Assembly: GCF_030123505.1 (NCBI RefSeq)
Contig: NZ_CP126115.1
Span: forward strand, 4,044,001-4,108,000
DNA from: Neobacillus sp. YX16
GTDB lineage: Bacteria; Bacillota; Bacilli; Bacillales; Cytobacillaceae
Direction: 5' to 3'
DNA: 64,000 nucleotides
Position 1 is the first letter of the stretch. The number at the start of each line of letters is the position of its first letter. The notes under the pieces were generated by a model. It had not been told where the DNA came from, searched no databases, and saw only the letters and a program-made list of their open reading frames with translations. Below are positions 8,444 through 16,937 of the stretch, piece by piece. A program made the position numbers and the translations under genes.

Positions 8444-9325
8444 ATGAGTCTTACATGGTTATTTACTTTTTTATTTATGATTCAGCAAATAACACCTCAA
8501 GCGGGTTTGGAAATAACAAGAGAAGGAAAACCTATTTCTACAATAAATAGAGAAGATTACGCTGTAGGTAATCCCAGTCACTTTATTTTGGATGCAAAAA
8601 AATATAATGAACTGTTAAATCATTTAGAAAAACAGTTATCTGTGATACCAAAAAATGCAAAGCTGGATCAGCATGGAAATATTATTCCTGAGCAGGTTGG
8701 TCTGAGCGTTAATCGACAAGCTTTTACAGAAAGCTTCTATTCCTTTTTTTTTGGACAGAACAAATCAACATTAGAAATACCTATGTATCCTGTTTATCCA
8801 AAAGTGGATAGTGAATTACTTTCTGATATCCGCAATATTCGAATTGGCCGTTACATTACTTCTTTTAATCCCAGGAATAAAAAGAGATCACACAATATTC
8901 AATTGGCAGTTGAAGCAATTAATAATCATGTCGTTTTTCCTGGTGAAACATTTTCATTTAATGCTGTAGTAGGCAAGCGGACAACTGAGAAGGGATATGA
9001 AAAAGCTAAAGTGATTGTCAGAGGTGAATATGCCGAAGACATCGGCGGAGGAATATGTCAGGTTTCTTCAACATTATTTAATGCCGTAGATAACGCAGGG
9101 CTGAAAATCGTTCAACGTTTTTCTCACAGCAGACATGTCCCCTATATTCCACCCGGACGTGATGCAACCGTAAGCTGGTACGGTCCTGATTTTGAATTTA
9201 AGAATATGTACAATCAACCCATCTTAATCCAAGCTAGAACAATTGGGAATCTTTTAGTCATTAAACTATATTCCTCAGAGGTCATTGAATATAAGCCCAA
9301 GAAAGTTCCCTTCCCTGCACTTTGA
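8444..9325 (+). CDS. VanW family protein, secreted or membrane-anchored
   Basis: 293 residues from the ATG at 8444, ten bases after GGGAGG. An N-terminal hydrophobic segment (LTWLFTFLFMIQQ) acts as signal or anchor. The VanW domain fills the C-terminal two thirds, with the conserved FSFNAVVGKRTTEKGY and EDIGGGICQVSSTLFNA stretches and SHVP-like RHVPYIPPGRDATV. VanW domains occur in glycopeptide-resistance clusters and widely in Bacilli, where they are linked to the cell wall; the biochemical role is unknown. Confidence 0.88.
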   Translation: MSLTWLFTFLFMIQQITPQAGLEITREGKPISTINREDYAVGNPSHFILDAKKYNELLNHLEKQLSVIPKNAKLDQHGNIIPEQVGLSVNRQAFTESFYSFFFGQNKSTLEIPMYPVYPKVDSELLSDIRNIRIGRYITSFNPRNKKRSHNIQLAVEAINNHVVFPGETFSFNAVVGKRTTEKGYEKAKVIVRGEYAEDIGGGICQVSSTLFNAVDNAGLKIVQRFSHSRHVPYIPPGRDATVSWYGPDFEFKNMYNQPILIQARTIGNLLVIKLYSSEVIEYKPKKVPFPAL

Positions 9326-9331
9326 AAAAGC

Positions 9332-9355
9332 CCGCATTATATGCGGACTTTTTTT
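9332..9355 (+). terminator. terminator of the VanW gene
   Basis: Stem CCGCAT/ATGCGG (9332-9337, 9341-9346) with seven T residues downstream. It lies between convergent genes. Confidence 0.8.
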
Positions 9356-9356
9356 A

Positions 9357-9626
9357 TCAATTTTTTTTATCATTTCTTAGTGCACTAGCTAATAACTCTT
9401 CTGAGAATTCAGCTAGTGCAGTGTTACTCATGCCATTTAAGTTAGTTTTGGGTGTGAAGCTTTGGACCACATCTTGAAAAGGCACTGCAATATTATTTCG
9501 TTTTCCTCTTGTAAGACCAAAAACGGCGGCACTTATTCCGACTCCAAGTAGAGATGCCCAAAAGGCCCCCCTGCTCTTTCGTTTCTTACCAAACATATTA
9601 AAAAACGGCATTATCCTATTTCTCAT
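9357..9626 (-). CDS. small membrane-associated protein of unknown function
   Basis: About 89 residues from the ATG at 9624-9626, nine bases after AGGAG. A basic N-terminus (GKKRKSRGA) precedes one hydrophobic stretch (FWASLLGVGISAAVFGL) and an acidic, helical C-terminus. The layout resembles small Bacillus YrzQ-like (DUF3918) proteins, but I do not recognise it firmly. Convergent with the VanW gene. Confidence 0.55.
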   Translation of the reverse strand: MRNRIMPFFNMFGKKRKSRGAFWASLLGVGISAAVFGLTRGKRNNIAVPFQDVVQSFTPKTNLNGMSNTALAEFSEELLASALRNDKKN

Positions 9627-9772
9627 CCAAAGCACTCCTTTTTCTAACGTAAGAATGGAAAGTAAAATGACCCTTCCATTAGCTTAATCTTTACATTTAA
9701 GGTGAGAATATGATTGGGAAACTACTGGTGAAATGTTATTTGTTTACAGTAAATATTTTGGTTATCTAAACG

Positions 9773-10264
9773 TTATATCTTCTTGATTCTTATAGGGCTC
9801 ACCATAAGAATCGATAGGAGTATGGTTATGAATGTATTACTGTATAGAAAAATTCCCATGCAAGCCATTAACAGCCCAGCAGCCGTAATTGGCAGACCCA
9901 TAAAGTAACCTCTGGTTGGCTTTACATTGAATTTCGCTAAGCGTAATGCTCCCATCGTTGGAAATAGCATAAATGCAATAGTCGTGAAAAGTGATGATGG
10001 TTCTAATGAGTAAAATAATAGCGCGGGTGCCACCCCAAGACTGACAATATCAGCTAATGAATCCAATTCAACTCCAAATTCACTATTCACTTTCAGCCTT
10101 CTTGCCAAGCGGCCATCAAAAAAGTCAAATATTGCTGATAAGAATATAAACATTGCTGCCATTTGTAAATATCCATTCATATTAAAGGTAATCGAAAAAA
10201 CACCAGATAATAAGTTCCCAATGGTAAATAAATTTGGTACTGCTTTAACCAAATGGTTTAACAA
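9773..10264 (-). CDS. pssA: CDP-diacylglycerol--serine O-phosphatidyltransferase
   Basis: 163 residues, integral membrane, about five hydrophobic helices. It contains the CDP-alcohol phosphotransferase signature D-G-x2-A-R-x8-G-x3-D-x3-D (DGRLARRLKVNSEFGVELDSLAD, described here by its fixed residues, about 49-71). It makes phosphatidylserine, the precursor of phosphatidylethanolamine. Slightly shorter than the roughly 177-residue B. subtilis enzyme. Start TTG behind a GGGGGG-rich site. No decarboxylase gene adjoins it here. Confidence 0.85.
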   Translation of the reverse strand: MLNHLVKAVPNLFTIGNLLSGVFSITFNMNGYLQMAAMFIFLSAIFDFFDGRLARRLKVNSEFGVELDSLADIVSLGVAPALLFYSLEPSSLFTTIAFMLFPTMGALRLAKFNVKPTRGYFMGLPITAAGLLMACMGIFLYSNTFITILLSILMVSPIRIKKI

Positions 10265-10412
10265 GCAGATCCCCCCTTTTTAGAACAATCCTTCCGACCC
10301 AATCATTTCTCCTATAGTCTGCACCATTTATAATAAAGTGAATCTAAATCTAGGACAGGTATTATATATCCTATTTCGTCAAAAGATAAATGTGAAAGGA
10401 TGGTTGACTTAA

Positions 10413-10664
10413 ATGGATAAAACATTGGGCTATTTACGTGAAATATTATCTAATTACAGTGATCAACATTCTGAAGGGAAACAATTATATCGCAAATTAT
10501 CTGAAGGAAAGTTTAGTTCTGAAGGTGATTTTGTGAGACAGTTAAGCCAAAAGGAGATTGCCTTTTTAAACGAAATGCTTCCTCAAGAAATTAATTATGC
10601 AAAGGAAGAGCAAGATAAAAAAAGGGCTCATGAATTAAATGAAGTATTCGAACTGCTATTTTAG
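10413..10664 (+). CDS. csgA: sigma-G-dependent spore protein CsgA family
   Basis: 83 residues. The opening MDKTLGYLREILSNY and the closing KRAHELNEVFELLF match what I recall of B. subtilis CsgA, a forespore-expressed protein of similar size. No membrane segment; predicted helical and acidic. It forms its own unit with a strong terminator right after the stop. The precise role in the spore is unknown. Confidence 0.72.
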   Translation: MDKTLGYLREILSNYSDQHSEGKQLYRKLSEGKFSSEGDFVRQLSQKEIAFLNEMLPQEINYAKEEQDKKRAHELNEVFELLF

Positions 10665-10677
10665 ACTTTGGCCACAT

Positions 10678-10716
10678 AAAAGGGAGATGTTAGTTGGAAA
10701 CTAACATCTCCCTTTT
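10678..10716 (+). terminator. terminator of csgA
   Basis: Long perfect stem AAAGGGAGATGTTAGTT / AACTAACATCTCCCTTT closed by a GAAA-type loop, ending in a T stretch. Confidence 0.85.
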
Positions 10717-10830
10717 GGGAAATAAATAAAAAGGCAGCTAATTATTTCCTAGGTAAGCGCATACAACGACAAAAATTGAGGTTCATCGAGCGCCAATTCT
10801 TCACCAAACGACAGAATGTGAGTTAATTTT

Positions 10831-10861
10831 AAAGGGATTGCCTTGAACCGACAATCCCCTT
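10831..10861 (-). terminator. possible terminator of the SPFH-RHH operon
   Basis: Inverted repeat AAGGGGATTGTC / GGCAATCCCTT on the minus strand followed by a T/A-rich stretch (TTTAAAATT). The U run is weak. Confidence 0.45.
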
Positions 10862-10875
10862 AATTCCAAGGCATA

Positions 10876-11064
10876 TTATTCTTCTTTACTACCCTTACCT
10901 CTATTTTTTTTAAGTCTGCCTGAATCCTTCAAACTTTTTTTAATGAGCAGTTCTATTTGTGCATTTACACTTCGGAATTCATCTTCTGCCCATTTCTCTA
11001 GTGCATCATAGATTTCTTGATCAATGCGCAGTAAAAATCTTTTCTTCTCAGCCACTTTTGTCAC
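10876..11064 (-). CDS. Arc-like ribbon-helix-helix protein
   Basis: 62 residues. KKRFLLRIDQEIYDALEKWA followed by RSVNAQIELLIKKSL is the beta-strand plus two helices of Arc/HicB-type repressors; the Lys/Arg-rich tail may add DNA affinity. Start GTG, four bases after the stop of the SPFH gene, so translation is probably coupled. Homologous small proteins accompany SPFH genes in many Bacilli. Presumably a local regulator; it is not evidently part of a toxin-antitoxin pair because no toxin-like gene adjoins. Confidence 0.72.
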   Translation of the reverse strand: MTKVAEKKRFLLRIDQEIYDALEKWAEDEFRSVNAQIELLIKKSLKDSGRLKKNRGKGSKEE

Positions 11065-11068
11065 AACC

Positions 11069-11935
11069 TTAATAGATACTACCTGTATTGATAATCGGCT
11101 GACTACCCTTATCGGAAACTAAAGCTACCATTAAATTATTTACCATTTGTGCTTTCTTTTCTTCATCAAGATCTACAATTCCTTCTGTGCTCAGTTGGTC
11201 GATTGCAGATTTAACCATTGAAACGGCTCCCTCAACAATTACTTTCCTAGCAGCTAACACGGCTTTCGCCTGTTGTCTTTGCAGCATTGCATGTGCAATT
11301 TCACTGGAATAAGCTAAATGCATAATTCTTGCTTCTATTATTTCCACACCAGCCAGATGTAGCCTTTCTTGCAGATCTCTTGTTAATTCGTCCGCAACTT
11401 CATCTGAATGCTGTCGTAAAGAGATTTCATAATCGTTATTAAAATTATCGTACGGGTACTGACTTGCTATATGGCGTAATCCCGTTTCACTTTGAGTATG
11501 AACGAATTCTTTGTAATCTTCAACATCGAAAACCGCTTTTGCGGAGTCAAACACCTTATAGACGACTACTGCGGCAATTTCAATCGGATTTCCTTCCAAA
11601 TCGTTTACTTTTAATTTGTCACTGTTAAAATTAATCACTCTAAGTGATACATTTTTTCTGATGGTTAACGGGACCGATAACCAGAATCCCTCTTGCTTTA
11701 TTACTCCAAGATAGCTCCCAAAAAGCGTAAATACCTTTGCTTGATTTGGTTGAATTATGGTAAACCCTGAAATAATTAGGACTGTTATGATTAGTGATAC
11801 AAATGAAACAATTACCATAATAAAGCTTTCTGTTAAAATAAATTGTCTGAAGCAAAATACTGTTATTGCACCAAATAAAAGGAAGAGAATAACACCAATA
11901 ACCCCGTTCAATTTAAACATTTCTTTTTCTTTCAA
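11069..11935 (-). CDS. SPFH/Band 7 (stomatin-like) membrane protein
   Basis: About 288 residues from a TTG at 11933-11935, eight bases after AAGGGAG. Two N-terminal membrane helices (about residues 10-60) are followed by the Band 7 domain: FTIIQPNQAKVFTLFGSYLG, IEIAAVVVYKVFD and the helical ERLHLAGVEIIEARIMHLAYS. Members organise membrane microdomains and often scaffold proteases. Forms a two-gene unit with the downstream Arc-like protein. Confidence 0.88.
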   Translation of the reverse strand: MKEKEMFKLNGVIGVILFLLFGAITVFCFRQFILTESFIMVIVSFVSLIITVLIISGFTIIQPNQAKVFTLFGSYLGVIKQEGFWLSVPLTIRKNVSLRVINFNSDKLKVNDLEGNPIEIAAVVVYKVFDSAKAVFDVEDYKEFVHTQSETGLRHIASQYPYDNFNNDYEISLRQHSDEVADELTRDLQERLHLAGVEIIEARIMHLAYSSEIAHAMLQRQQAKAVLAARKVIVEGAVSMVKSAIDQLSTEGIVDLDEEKKAQMVNNLMVALVSDKGSQPIINTGSIY

Positions 11936-12006
11936 ACCAACCACTCCCTTAAAACGAGTTATTATCTACTATCATTATGATATCACTTTAATATCGAAAA
12001 GACCAT

Positions 12007-12028
12007 AAAAAAACTGCCAATTGGCAGC
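12007..12028 (-). terminator. terminator of the YitT-like gene
   Basis: Palindrome CTGCCAATTGGCAG with seven T residues on the minus strand. Confidence 0.8.
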
Positions 12029-12032
12029 TTTT

Positions 12033-12953
12033 CTAGTGAATATCTCGTTTCTTAAACCTGCCTCCGCGTACTTCAGCGATATCTGCAACGGCGAGGAATG
12101 CGTTTTCATCACTTTCAGTAACAATTTCCTTCAACTTTGCTTCCTCAAGCCGGTTAATGACACAGAAAATTACCTTCTTGTGATCTCCTGAGTAGGCACC
12201 CTCTCCATTAATATAGGTAACGCCACGTCCAAGTCGATTCATAATGGCCTCGCCAATTTCTTTTGAATTGTCACTTATAATCCAAACCGATTTGGATTCA
12301 TCTAAGCCGGTAATGGTAATATCGATGGTTTTATAGGCAACAAAATAGGCTATTAGAGAATACATAGCTCGATCCCATGAGAATACAAAACCTGCGCTTC
12401 CAAGAATAAATAAATTAAAAAACATGATAATTTCACCAACAGAAAATGGAAGCTTCTTATTGAATAATATTGCGAGAATCTCCGTTCCATCTAGAGATCC
12501 TCCGTAGCGGATGACCATCCCTACTCCGATTCCGAGGACGATTCCTCCAAAAACGGTTGCAAGTAAGATATCCTGGGTAAAAGCTGGTACTGGATGAAGT
12601 AGTGTAGTGCCAATGGAAAGAATGATAATTCCATAAAGAGTGGATAATGCGAAGGTTTTTCCAATTTGTTTATAACCGATAAAGAAAAAAGGAATGTTGA
12701 GAATAAAGATAAAAATCCCAAGTTTCCAACCAGTCAAATAAGAAAGCATAATCGAAATTCCAACAATGCCTCCATCGATTACATGGTTAGGAACGAGAAA
12801 AATTTCCAACCCTACGGCCATTAAAGCTGCCCCGATTGTAATGAGCATAATTCTTTGTATAATCTTGCTGGTTGTTAACCCTTTGTGTTGAATTTTCTCC
12901 ATCAGTACTTCTTTTTGTTGCTCGTTAAGATTAGCATTTGGGATTCCTGACAT
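12033..12953 (-). CDS. YitT family membrane protein (DUF161 + DUF2179)
   Basis: 306 residues. Five to six hydrophobic helices (about 35-220) include GLEIFLVPNHVIDGGIVGIS and IRYGGSLDGTEILA, typical of the YitT repeat, then a soluble DUF2179 domain (about 225-300) with GRGVTYINGEGAYSGDHKKV. The family is very common in Bacilli; its transport or signalling function is not established. The ATG has AAGGGG upstream. Its own terminator follows. Confidence 0.88.
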   Translation of the reverse strand: MSGIPNANLNEQQKEVLMEKIQHKGLTTSKIIQRIMLITIGAALMAVGLEIFLVPNHVIDGGIVGISIMLSYLTGWKLGIFIFILNIPFFFIGYKQIGKTFALSTLYGIIILSIGTTLLHPVPAFTQDILLATVFGGIVLGIGVGMVIRYGGSLDGTEILAILFNKKLPFSVGEIIMFFNLFILGSAGFVFSWDRAMYSLIAYFVAYKTIDITITGLDESKSVWIISDNSKEIGEAIMNRLGRGVTYINGEGAYSGDHKKVIFCVINRLEEAKLKEIVTESDENAFLAVADIAEVRGGRFKKRDIH

Positions 12954-13080
12954 TATCTTGCCCCTTTCGTATAGACTTTTAATTCCATTATATCAGTTTA
13001 TTGATAGTTTTTTGAATTTTTATGCACTTTATTCCCCATATTTCTAGGTGAAATTCAAAGATATTTACCCATTAAAATTT

Positions 13081-13237
13081 GTTGGTGATTTTCGGTCCAG
13101 GCACTTCGCTTTCCGCGGGCGACCGCAGGACACTGATTTTTACATCCTCGAATCCGCCCACGCACGAAGAAAATGAGATAGCATTTTCGAGGAGTCTCAT
13201 GCCTGGGACGAAAATCAATCAGTGTTTGAAATCAACA
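13081..13237. repeat. palindromic interspersed repeat, copy 1 (MITE-like)
   Basis: Inverted ends GATTTTCGGTCCAGGC (13087-13102) and GCCTGGGACGAAAATC (13201-13216) match at 15 of 16 positions. The 53-bp core at 13146-13198 is shared with 19739-19791 with only two substitutions and contains the small hairpin GAAAATGAGATAGCATTTTC. No transposase. An ORF crossing it is a by-product. Confidence 0.8.
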
Positions 13238-13252
13238 TTTTTTTTAATAAAG

Positions 13253-13291
13253 CACAAAAATAAAGAAGCCGCCTCCATTGAGACAGCTTCT
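13253..13291 (-). terminator. terminator of the candidate large RNA
   Basis: Stem AAGAAGCTGTCTC / GAGGCGGCTTCTT (13263-13291, one bulge) followed on the minus strand by TATTTTTG. Confidence 0.7.
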
Positions 13292-14040
13292 TGGGAATAT
13301 TAACCTCTTAGGGGACCCAACCATGACATCAGCCAAAGTGTTCTTTACTCTTCCTTTTAGTCACTTTACGATCTAATGGAAGGTTGTAGAATTAGCAGAT
13401 GTGTGTTGTTCCGTTGAAGGAATTAATTCACATGGGATTTAATGGAATTCAAATTCCTTAAAAGAAACAAATTTACCGGTACTACCGATTGACTCATTAT
13501 CCTTTTATTTGGTTTGGTTTCTTGGCAATGTAAGATTTGGTTTGGTTGAAGGTTAGATAATAATATGAATAAAGATTCTTCATTTATTGAATATCATTAT
13601 CCCCTTACTTCTCCTTACCTTTAGGTGAGCTCCTTCATCAAATTCAAGGACCAAATAGTTGACTGCTCCTATTTGTTTTAGTTATTGTTTTTTAGATTCT
13701 TTCTAATCTTATTACTTTAGGTTTCTTCGCGAAGGAAGCTTCCATCATAATTTTAAGAAAGATCGTATTTGGTTTGAGATTTTTATCTACGTACTTTTTA
13801 CATAGGTAGACAAACTACTCTTTACTCCCAAATTACAATAACTGGTGTACTTTCATTTGAAAAGAAGAATATCTCTTTCACTAAAAAGAAAGTTTCGATA
13901 GTCTTGCACCTTACCAATTCAATTTACATCGCTCCACCAACCAAACATTGCAAAGGGAAAACCTTTACTACTCGTTCACACACGGAACGAACACGGATGG
14001 TTGAGTCTCCTAAGAAGTTAACTTTTTATATCTTCTTTAC
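13253..14040 (-). ncRNA. candidate large structured non-coding RNA
   Basis: About 790 bases without a convincing ORF on either strand, between the YitT gene and the GNAT gene. On the minus strand there is a -10-like TATACT (14047-14052, weak -35), many local hairpins (for example TTCGTTCCGTGTGTGAACGA, CTTCCTTCGCGAAGAA, GGAATTTGAATTCC, GAATAAATGAAGAATCTTTATTC), a repeated ATTTGGTTTGGTT pair at 13507-13550 and a good terminator at the end. I could not assign it to tmRNA, RNase P RNA, 6S RNA, SRP RNA or a T-box. OLE RNA is the known class closest in size, but the oapA gene usually beside it is absent. Confidence 0.45.
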
Positions 14041-14046
14041 ACTTAT

Positions 14047-14075
14047 AGTATATCACCTCAAATGCACTCCTAAAA
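14047..14075 (-). promoter_or_regulatory. weak promoter candidate for the 13.25-14.04 kb transcript
   Basis: Minus-strand -10 TATACT (14047-14052) with TTTTAG 17 bases upstream (14070-14075). The -35 is poor, so the start is uncertain. Confidence 0.35.
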
Positions 14076-14133
14076 CACACTGTTGTGACGAATTGGTGAA
14101 CTTTTCTAAATTACCATACTATTAAAAATACTC

Positions 14134-15000
14134 ATGTTTAGCCAAACTATTACATTATTAATATTGAACAATACCCACTTTTTGGATAAGATATTAGCAT
14201 TCAAGGGGGCGATTATTATCATTAGGAAATTAACCAAAAATGACCATGACCAAGTAATTTCTTACTTAAGTGAAGAACCTTCTATTAATTTATTTATCAT
14301 TGGTGACATAGAAGTATTTGGATATGATTCCGATTTCCAAGAAATCTGGGCAGAATTCAATCAACAAGGTGACATCATCGCCGTCCTTCTCAGATACTAT
14401 CAATCCTTTATTCCTTATGCCAAAGGAGAATTTAATGTCGCTGAGTTTGTCTCGATTATTGTCTCTTACCCTCAGCCAGTTTTCTTATCCGGGAAAACAG
14501 ATATTGTCGAGAAATTCGAATCATTTAAGGAATTACAGCTTGGTAAGAAACAAGAAACCTTTTTTGCAGAATGTAAGAGCACAGAATTTCTTGATGAAAC
14601 AAGTATGGACATAAAAAAGGCCAGCATAGATGAAATTGACCAAATCCTATCCCTTCGTAGAACAATTGACGAATTTCATCTCAGTGATAATGCAGCTGAA
14701 ATGTTACAAACATCAATGGAAGCCAATACTGCTAGAACCTATTTCACTGAAGAAGATGGACAAATGACTGCTTGTGTATCAACTACTGCTGAAAATTCTA
14801 TCTCCGCGATGATTGTAGGGGTTTGTACAAGAAAAGAATATCGACGCAAAGGTTTAGCTACAAGTATTATGCAGAAGCTTTTTAAAGATGTATTAAATGA
14901 AGGTAAAGTACTTTGCTTATTCTATAATAATCCCGAAGCTGGACGTATTTATAAACGTCTAGGGTTTAGAGATATTGGTAAATGGACAATGTACAGATAA
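14134..15000 (+). CDS. GNAT family N-acetyltransferase
   Basis: The GNAT domain is in the C-terminal half: IVGVCTRKEYRRKGLATSIMQKL is the acetyl-CoA-binding motif A (R/Q-x-x-G-x-G/A), with YKRLGFRDIGKW at the end. The N-terminal half is a divergent second GNAT-like fold. The longest frame (288 residues) begins with an ATG at 14134 that has no ribosome binding site; the only good site, AAGGGGG (14203-14209), precedes a run of ATT/ATC codons (14212-14223) and then RKLTKNDHD, so translation may start at an ATC or ATT near 14218. Substrate unknown. Confidence 0.82.
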   Translation: MFSQTITLLILNNTHFLDKILAFKGAIIIIRKLTKNDHDQVISYLSEEPSINLFIIGDIEVFGYDSDFQEIWAEFNQQGDIIAVLLRYYQSFIPYAKGEFNVAEFVSIIVSYPQPVFLSGKTDIVEKFESFKELQLGKKQETFFAECKSTEFLDETSMDIKKASIDEIDQILSLRRTIDEFHLSDNAAEMLQTSMEANTARTYFTEEDGQMTACVSTTAENSISAMIVGVCTRKEYRRKGLATSIMQKLFKDVLNEGKVLCLFYNNPEAGRIYKRLGFRDIGKWTMYR

Positions 15001-15011
15001 CTAAAATTGTT

Positions 15012-15047
15012 GAACTCTCATTTTTAAAAAATTTGGGAGTTTTTTTG
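15012..15047 (+). terminator. terminator of the GNAT gene
   Basis: AACTCTCA...TGGGAGTT stem with an AT-rich loop and seven T residues. Confidence 0.75.
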
Positions 15048-15110
15048 TTATTCTGTTATACCTATAGGGAAGATTAGCATTATGACCAAGAATTGAAAGG
15101 ATGTCTGCTG

Positions 15111-16364
15111 ATGTTTGATTCCGTAAAGAAATATGCTAAACCCTTCGAAACCATTGATGATCTTGATCCCTTAATTGAAGCTATTGGTGACTCAAAGTAT
15201 GTCCTTCTGGGTGAATCATCACATGGGACTGCAGAATTTTATACAATCCGGGCTGAGCTTACTAAAAGATTAATCAATGAAAAGGGCTTCTCCGTTATTG
15301 CAGTTGAAGGAGACTGGCCTTCCTGCCAATCCATCAATCGATATATAAAAAACATCGGGTCACCCACAAACAATGTTAGAGAGGCTCTTGGAAGCTTTAA
15401 TCGCTGGCCGACGTGGATGTGGGCTAACCAAGAAATAATTGAATTAATAGAGTGGTTAAAAAATTTCAATCAACAAACTAAGCGAAAGAATAAAGTGGGA
15501 TTTTATGGATTAGATGTTTATAGTTTATGGGAAAGTATGGACGAAATTATAAAATACTTAGAACGTACCGGTCACACAGGACTTAAACAGGCGAGAAATG
15601 CGTTCAATTGCTTTGAACCTTTTAACCGAAAGAATGAATCATATGCTGTCTCAGCAGGTTATTTATCAGAGGACTGCATGAAAGAAGCCCTTGCACTTCT
15701 TTCTGCCATTCAAAAGAACAAGTGGAAATATGTTGACGATGAAGAAAGCAGCCTAAATATGGAGGTTAATGCACTCGTTACTGTTAATGCTGAAGAGTAT
15801 TACCGGACGATGGTTACCAGCGATTCAAAGTCTTGGAACGTGAGAGACATTCACATGGTTGAGGCTTTGAATGCAGTAATAAAATTTTATGGTGACGGTG
15901 AAAAAGTAATCATTTGGGAACATAATACGCATGTTGGTGATGCTCGGGCAACCGATATGAAAGATGCTGGAATGGTAAATGTTGGTCAGTTAATTAGGGA
16001 ACAGAATTACCCTGAGGATGTTTATATTGTTGGCTTTGGCACTAACAGCGGCACAGTAATCGCTTCAACGGAATGGGGAGTAGATTTTAGCGTAACAAAT
16101 GTCCCCTCTGCTCAAATTGGAAGCTGGGAAAACCTTATGCATAAAGCTGGTGCATTTAACCAATACCTCATGTTTAACGATGAAAATCGGGAAGAATTCA
16201 GTCAAAGAATTGGTCACCGTGCTATCGGTGTTGTTTATCGACCAGAGCATGAGCAATATGGAAACTATGTTCCATCTGTCATGAGCAGTCGCTACGATGG
16301 ATTTATTTTTTTAGATAAAACACACGCTCTACATCCACTAGAAATGGAAAGTCTTATTTATTAA
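15111..16364 (+). CDS. erythromycin esterase family protein
   Basis: About 417 residues from ATG 15111, eight bases after GAAAGGA; an in-frame TTG 18 bases earlier is less likely. LGESSHGTAEFYTIR (about residues 33-47) carries the Glu/His pair conserved in EreA/EreB-type hydrolases and IIWEHNTHVGDARATDM (about 270) the second conserved His cluster. The family contains macrolide esterases and many Bacillus members without proven resistance. Whether it hydrolyses macrolides is not predictable here; the neighbours are spore genes, not resistance genes. Confidence 0.85.
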   Translation: MFDSVKKYAKPFETIDDLDPLIEAIGDSKYVLLGESSHGTAEFYTIRAELTKRLINEKGFSVIAVEGDWPSCQSINRYIKNIGSPTNNVREALGSFNRWPTWMWANQEIIELIEWLKNFNQQTKRKNKVGFYGLDVYSLWESMDEIIKYLERTGHTGLKQARNAFNCFEPFNRKNESYAVSAGYLSEDCMKEALALLSAIQKNKWKYVDDEESSLNMEVNALVTVNAEEYYRTMVTSDSKSWNVRDIHMVEALNAVIKFYGDGEKVIIWEHNTHVGDARATDMKDAGMVNVGQLIREQNYPEDVYIVGFGTNSGTVIASTEWGVDFSVTNVPSAQIGSWENLMHKAGAFNQYLMFNDENREEFSQRIGHRAIGVVYRPEHEQYGNYVPSVMSSRYDGFIFLDKTHALHPLEMESLIY

Positions 16365-16446
16365 AAATCACATTACATAAATTCTGAGCTAATCCACAAA
16401 CTACTGCTTGTAATATATTTTAAAAAAAGAAAGAGGGCCTTACACC

Positions 16447-16650
16447 ATGACAGTCGGCACACAAGTTAAACAAGCATTAGCAGGATTAAAAAGTGCTCAA
16501 GCCAGCTTTGAAACCTTTGCATTAGCAACGGATAATCAAAACGCAAAAAAACTCTATCAGGATGCAGCGCAGCAAACTCAATCTGTCCTTGATAGCCTAG
16601 AACCAAGACTTCAAGAAATTCTAGCTGAAGAGCCTCAATATAACCAATAA
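16447..16650 (+). CDS. DUF1657 small protein
   Basis: 67 residues, soluble and helical: VKQALAGLKSAQASFETFAL, then a C-terminal LEPRLQEILAEEPQYN. DUF1657 proteins occur beside spoVA-2mob operons and beside YetF-like proteins in Bacillus. It is the first of three consecutive genes carrying this fold (16717 and the tail of the 16938 gene). A terminator-like hairpin separates it from the next gene. Probably a spore protein; its own function is unknown. Confidence 0.85.
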   Translation: MTVGTQVKQALAGLKSAQASFETFALATDNQNAKKLYQDAAQQTQSVLDSLEPRLQEILAEEPQYNQ

Positions 16651-16654
16651 AAAA

Positions 16655-16690
16655 ACGAAAAGGGTTGGCATCCCTGCCAACTCTTTTCGT
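16655..16690 (+). terminator. hairpin between two DUF1657 genes
   Basis: Sixteen-base stem ACGAAAAGGGTTGGCA / TGCCAACTCTTTTCGT with a TCCC loop. The following U run is short, so it may only reduce readthrough into the next gene. Confidence 0.65.
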
Positions 16691-16716
16691 TATCCGATTA
16701 GAAAGGAAGTATAATT

Positions 16717-16920
16717 ATGACCATTGCTGCAAGTGTAAAGCAATGCCTTGCGAATATTAAGGGAATTGAAGCACAATTATCTTCCCTAGCCTTAAATTCT
16801 AATGATAAAGGAGCTCAAGAAGTCTTCCATACTACCATGGAAACCATAGCTTTGGTTAAAAAAGATTTACAGACACGTGTTTTGGAACTTGAACGACTTG
16901 AACCACAATATAAAGGTTAA
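16717..16920 (+). CDS. DUF1657 small protein, second copy
   Basis: 67 residues, aligned end to end with the preceding gene: VKQCLANIKGIEAQLSSLAL and the same closing LExxEPQY. RBS AAAGGAAG. It lies 17 bases before the start of the DUF421/DUF1657 membrane gene and is likely co-transcribed with it. Confidence 0.85.
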   Translation: MTIAASVKQCLANIKGIEAQLSSLALNSNDKGAQEVFHTTMETIALVKKDLQTRVLELERLEPQYKG

Positions 16921-16937
16921 TTCTGAGGTGAATGAAT

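Noticed and set aside
10876..11935. Toxin-antitoxin pair
   Set aside because: The Arc-like protein is next to a Band 7 membrane protein, not a toxin.
13079..13303. 74-codon plus-strand ORF
   Set aside because: It runs through the interspersed repeat and has no ribosome binding site.
13253..14040. tmRNA, RNase P RNA, 6S RNA or SRP RNA
   Set aside because: Diagnostic sequences of these RNAs were not found in either orientation.
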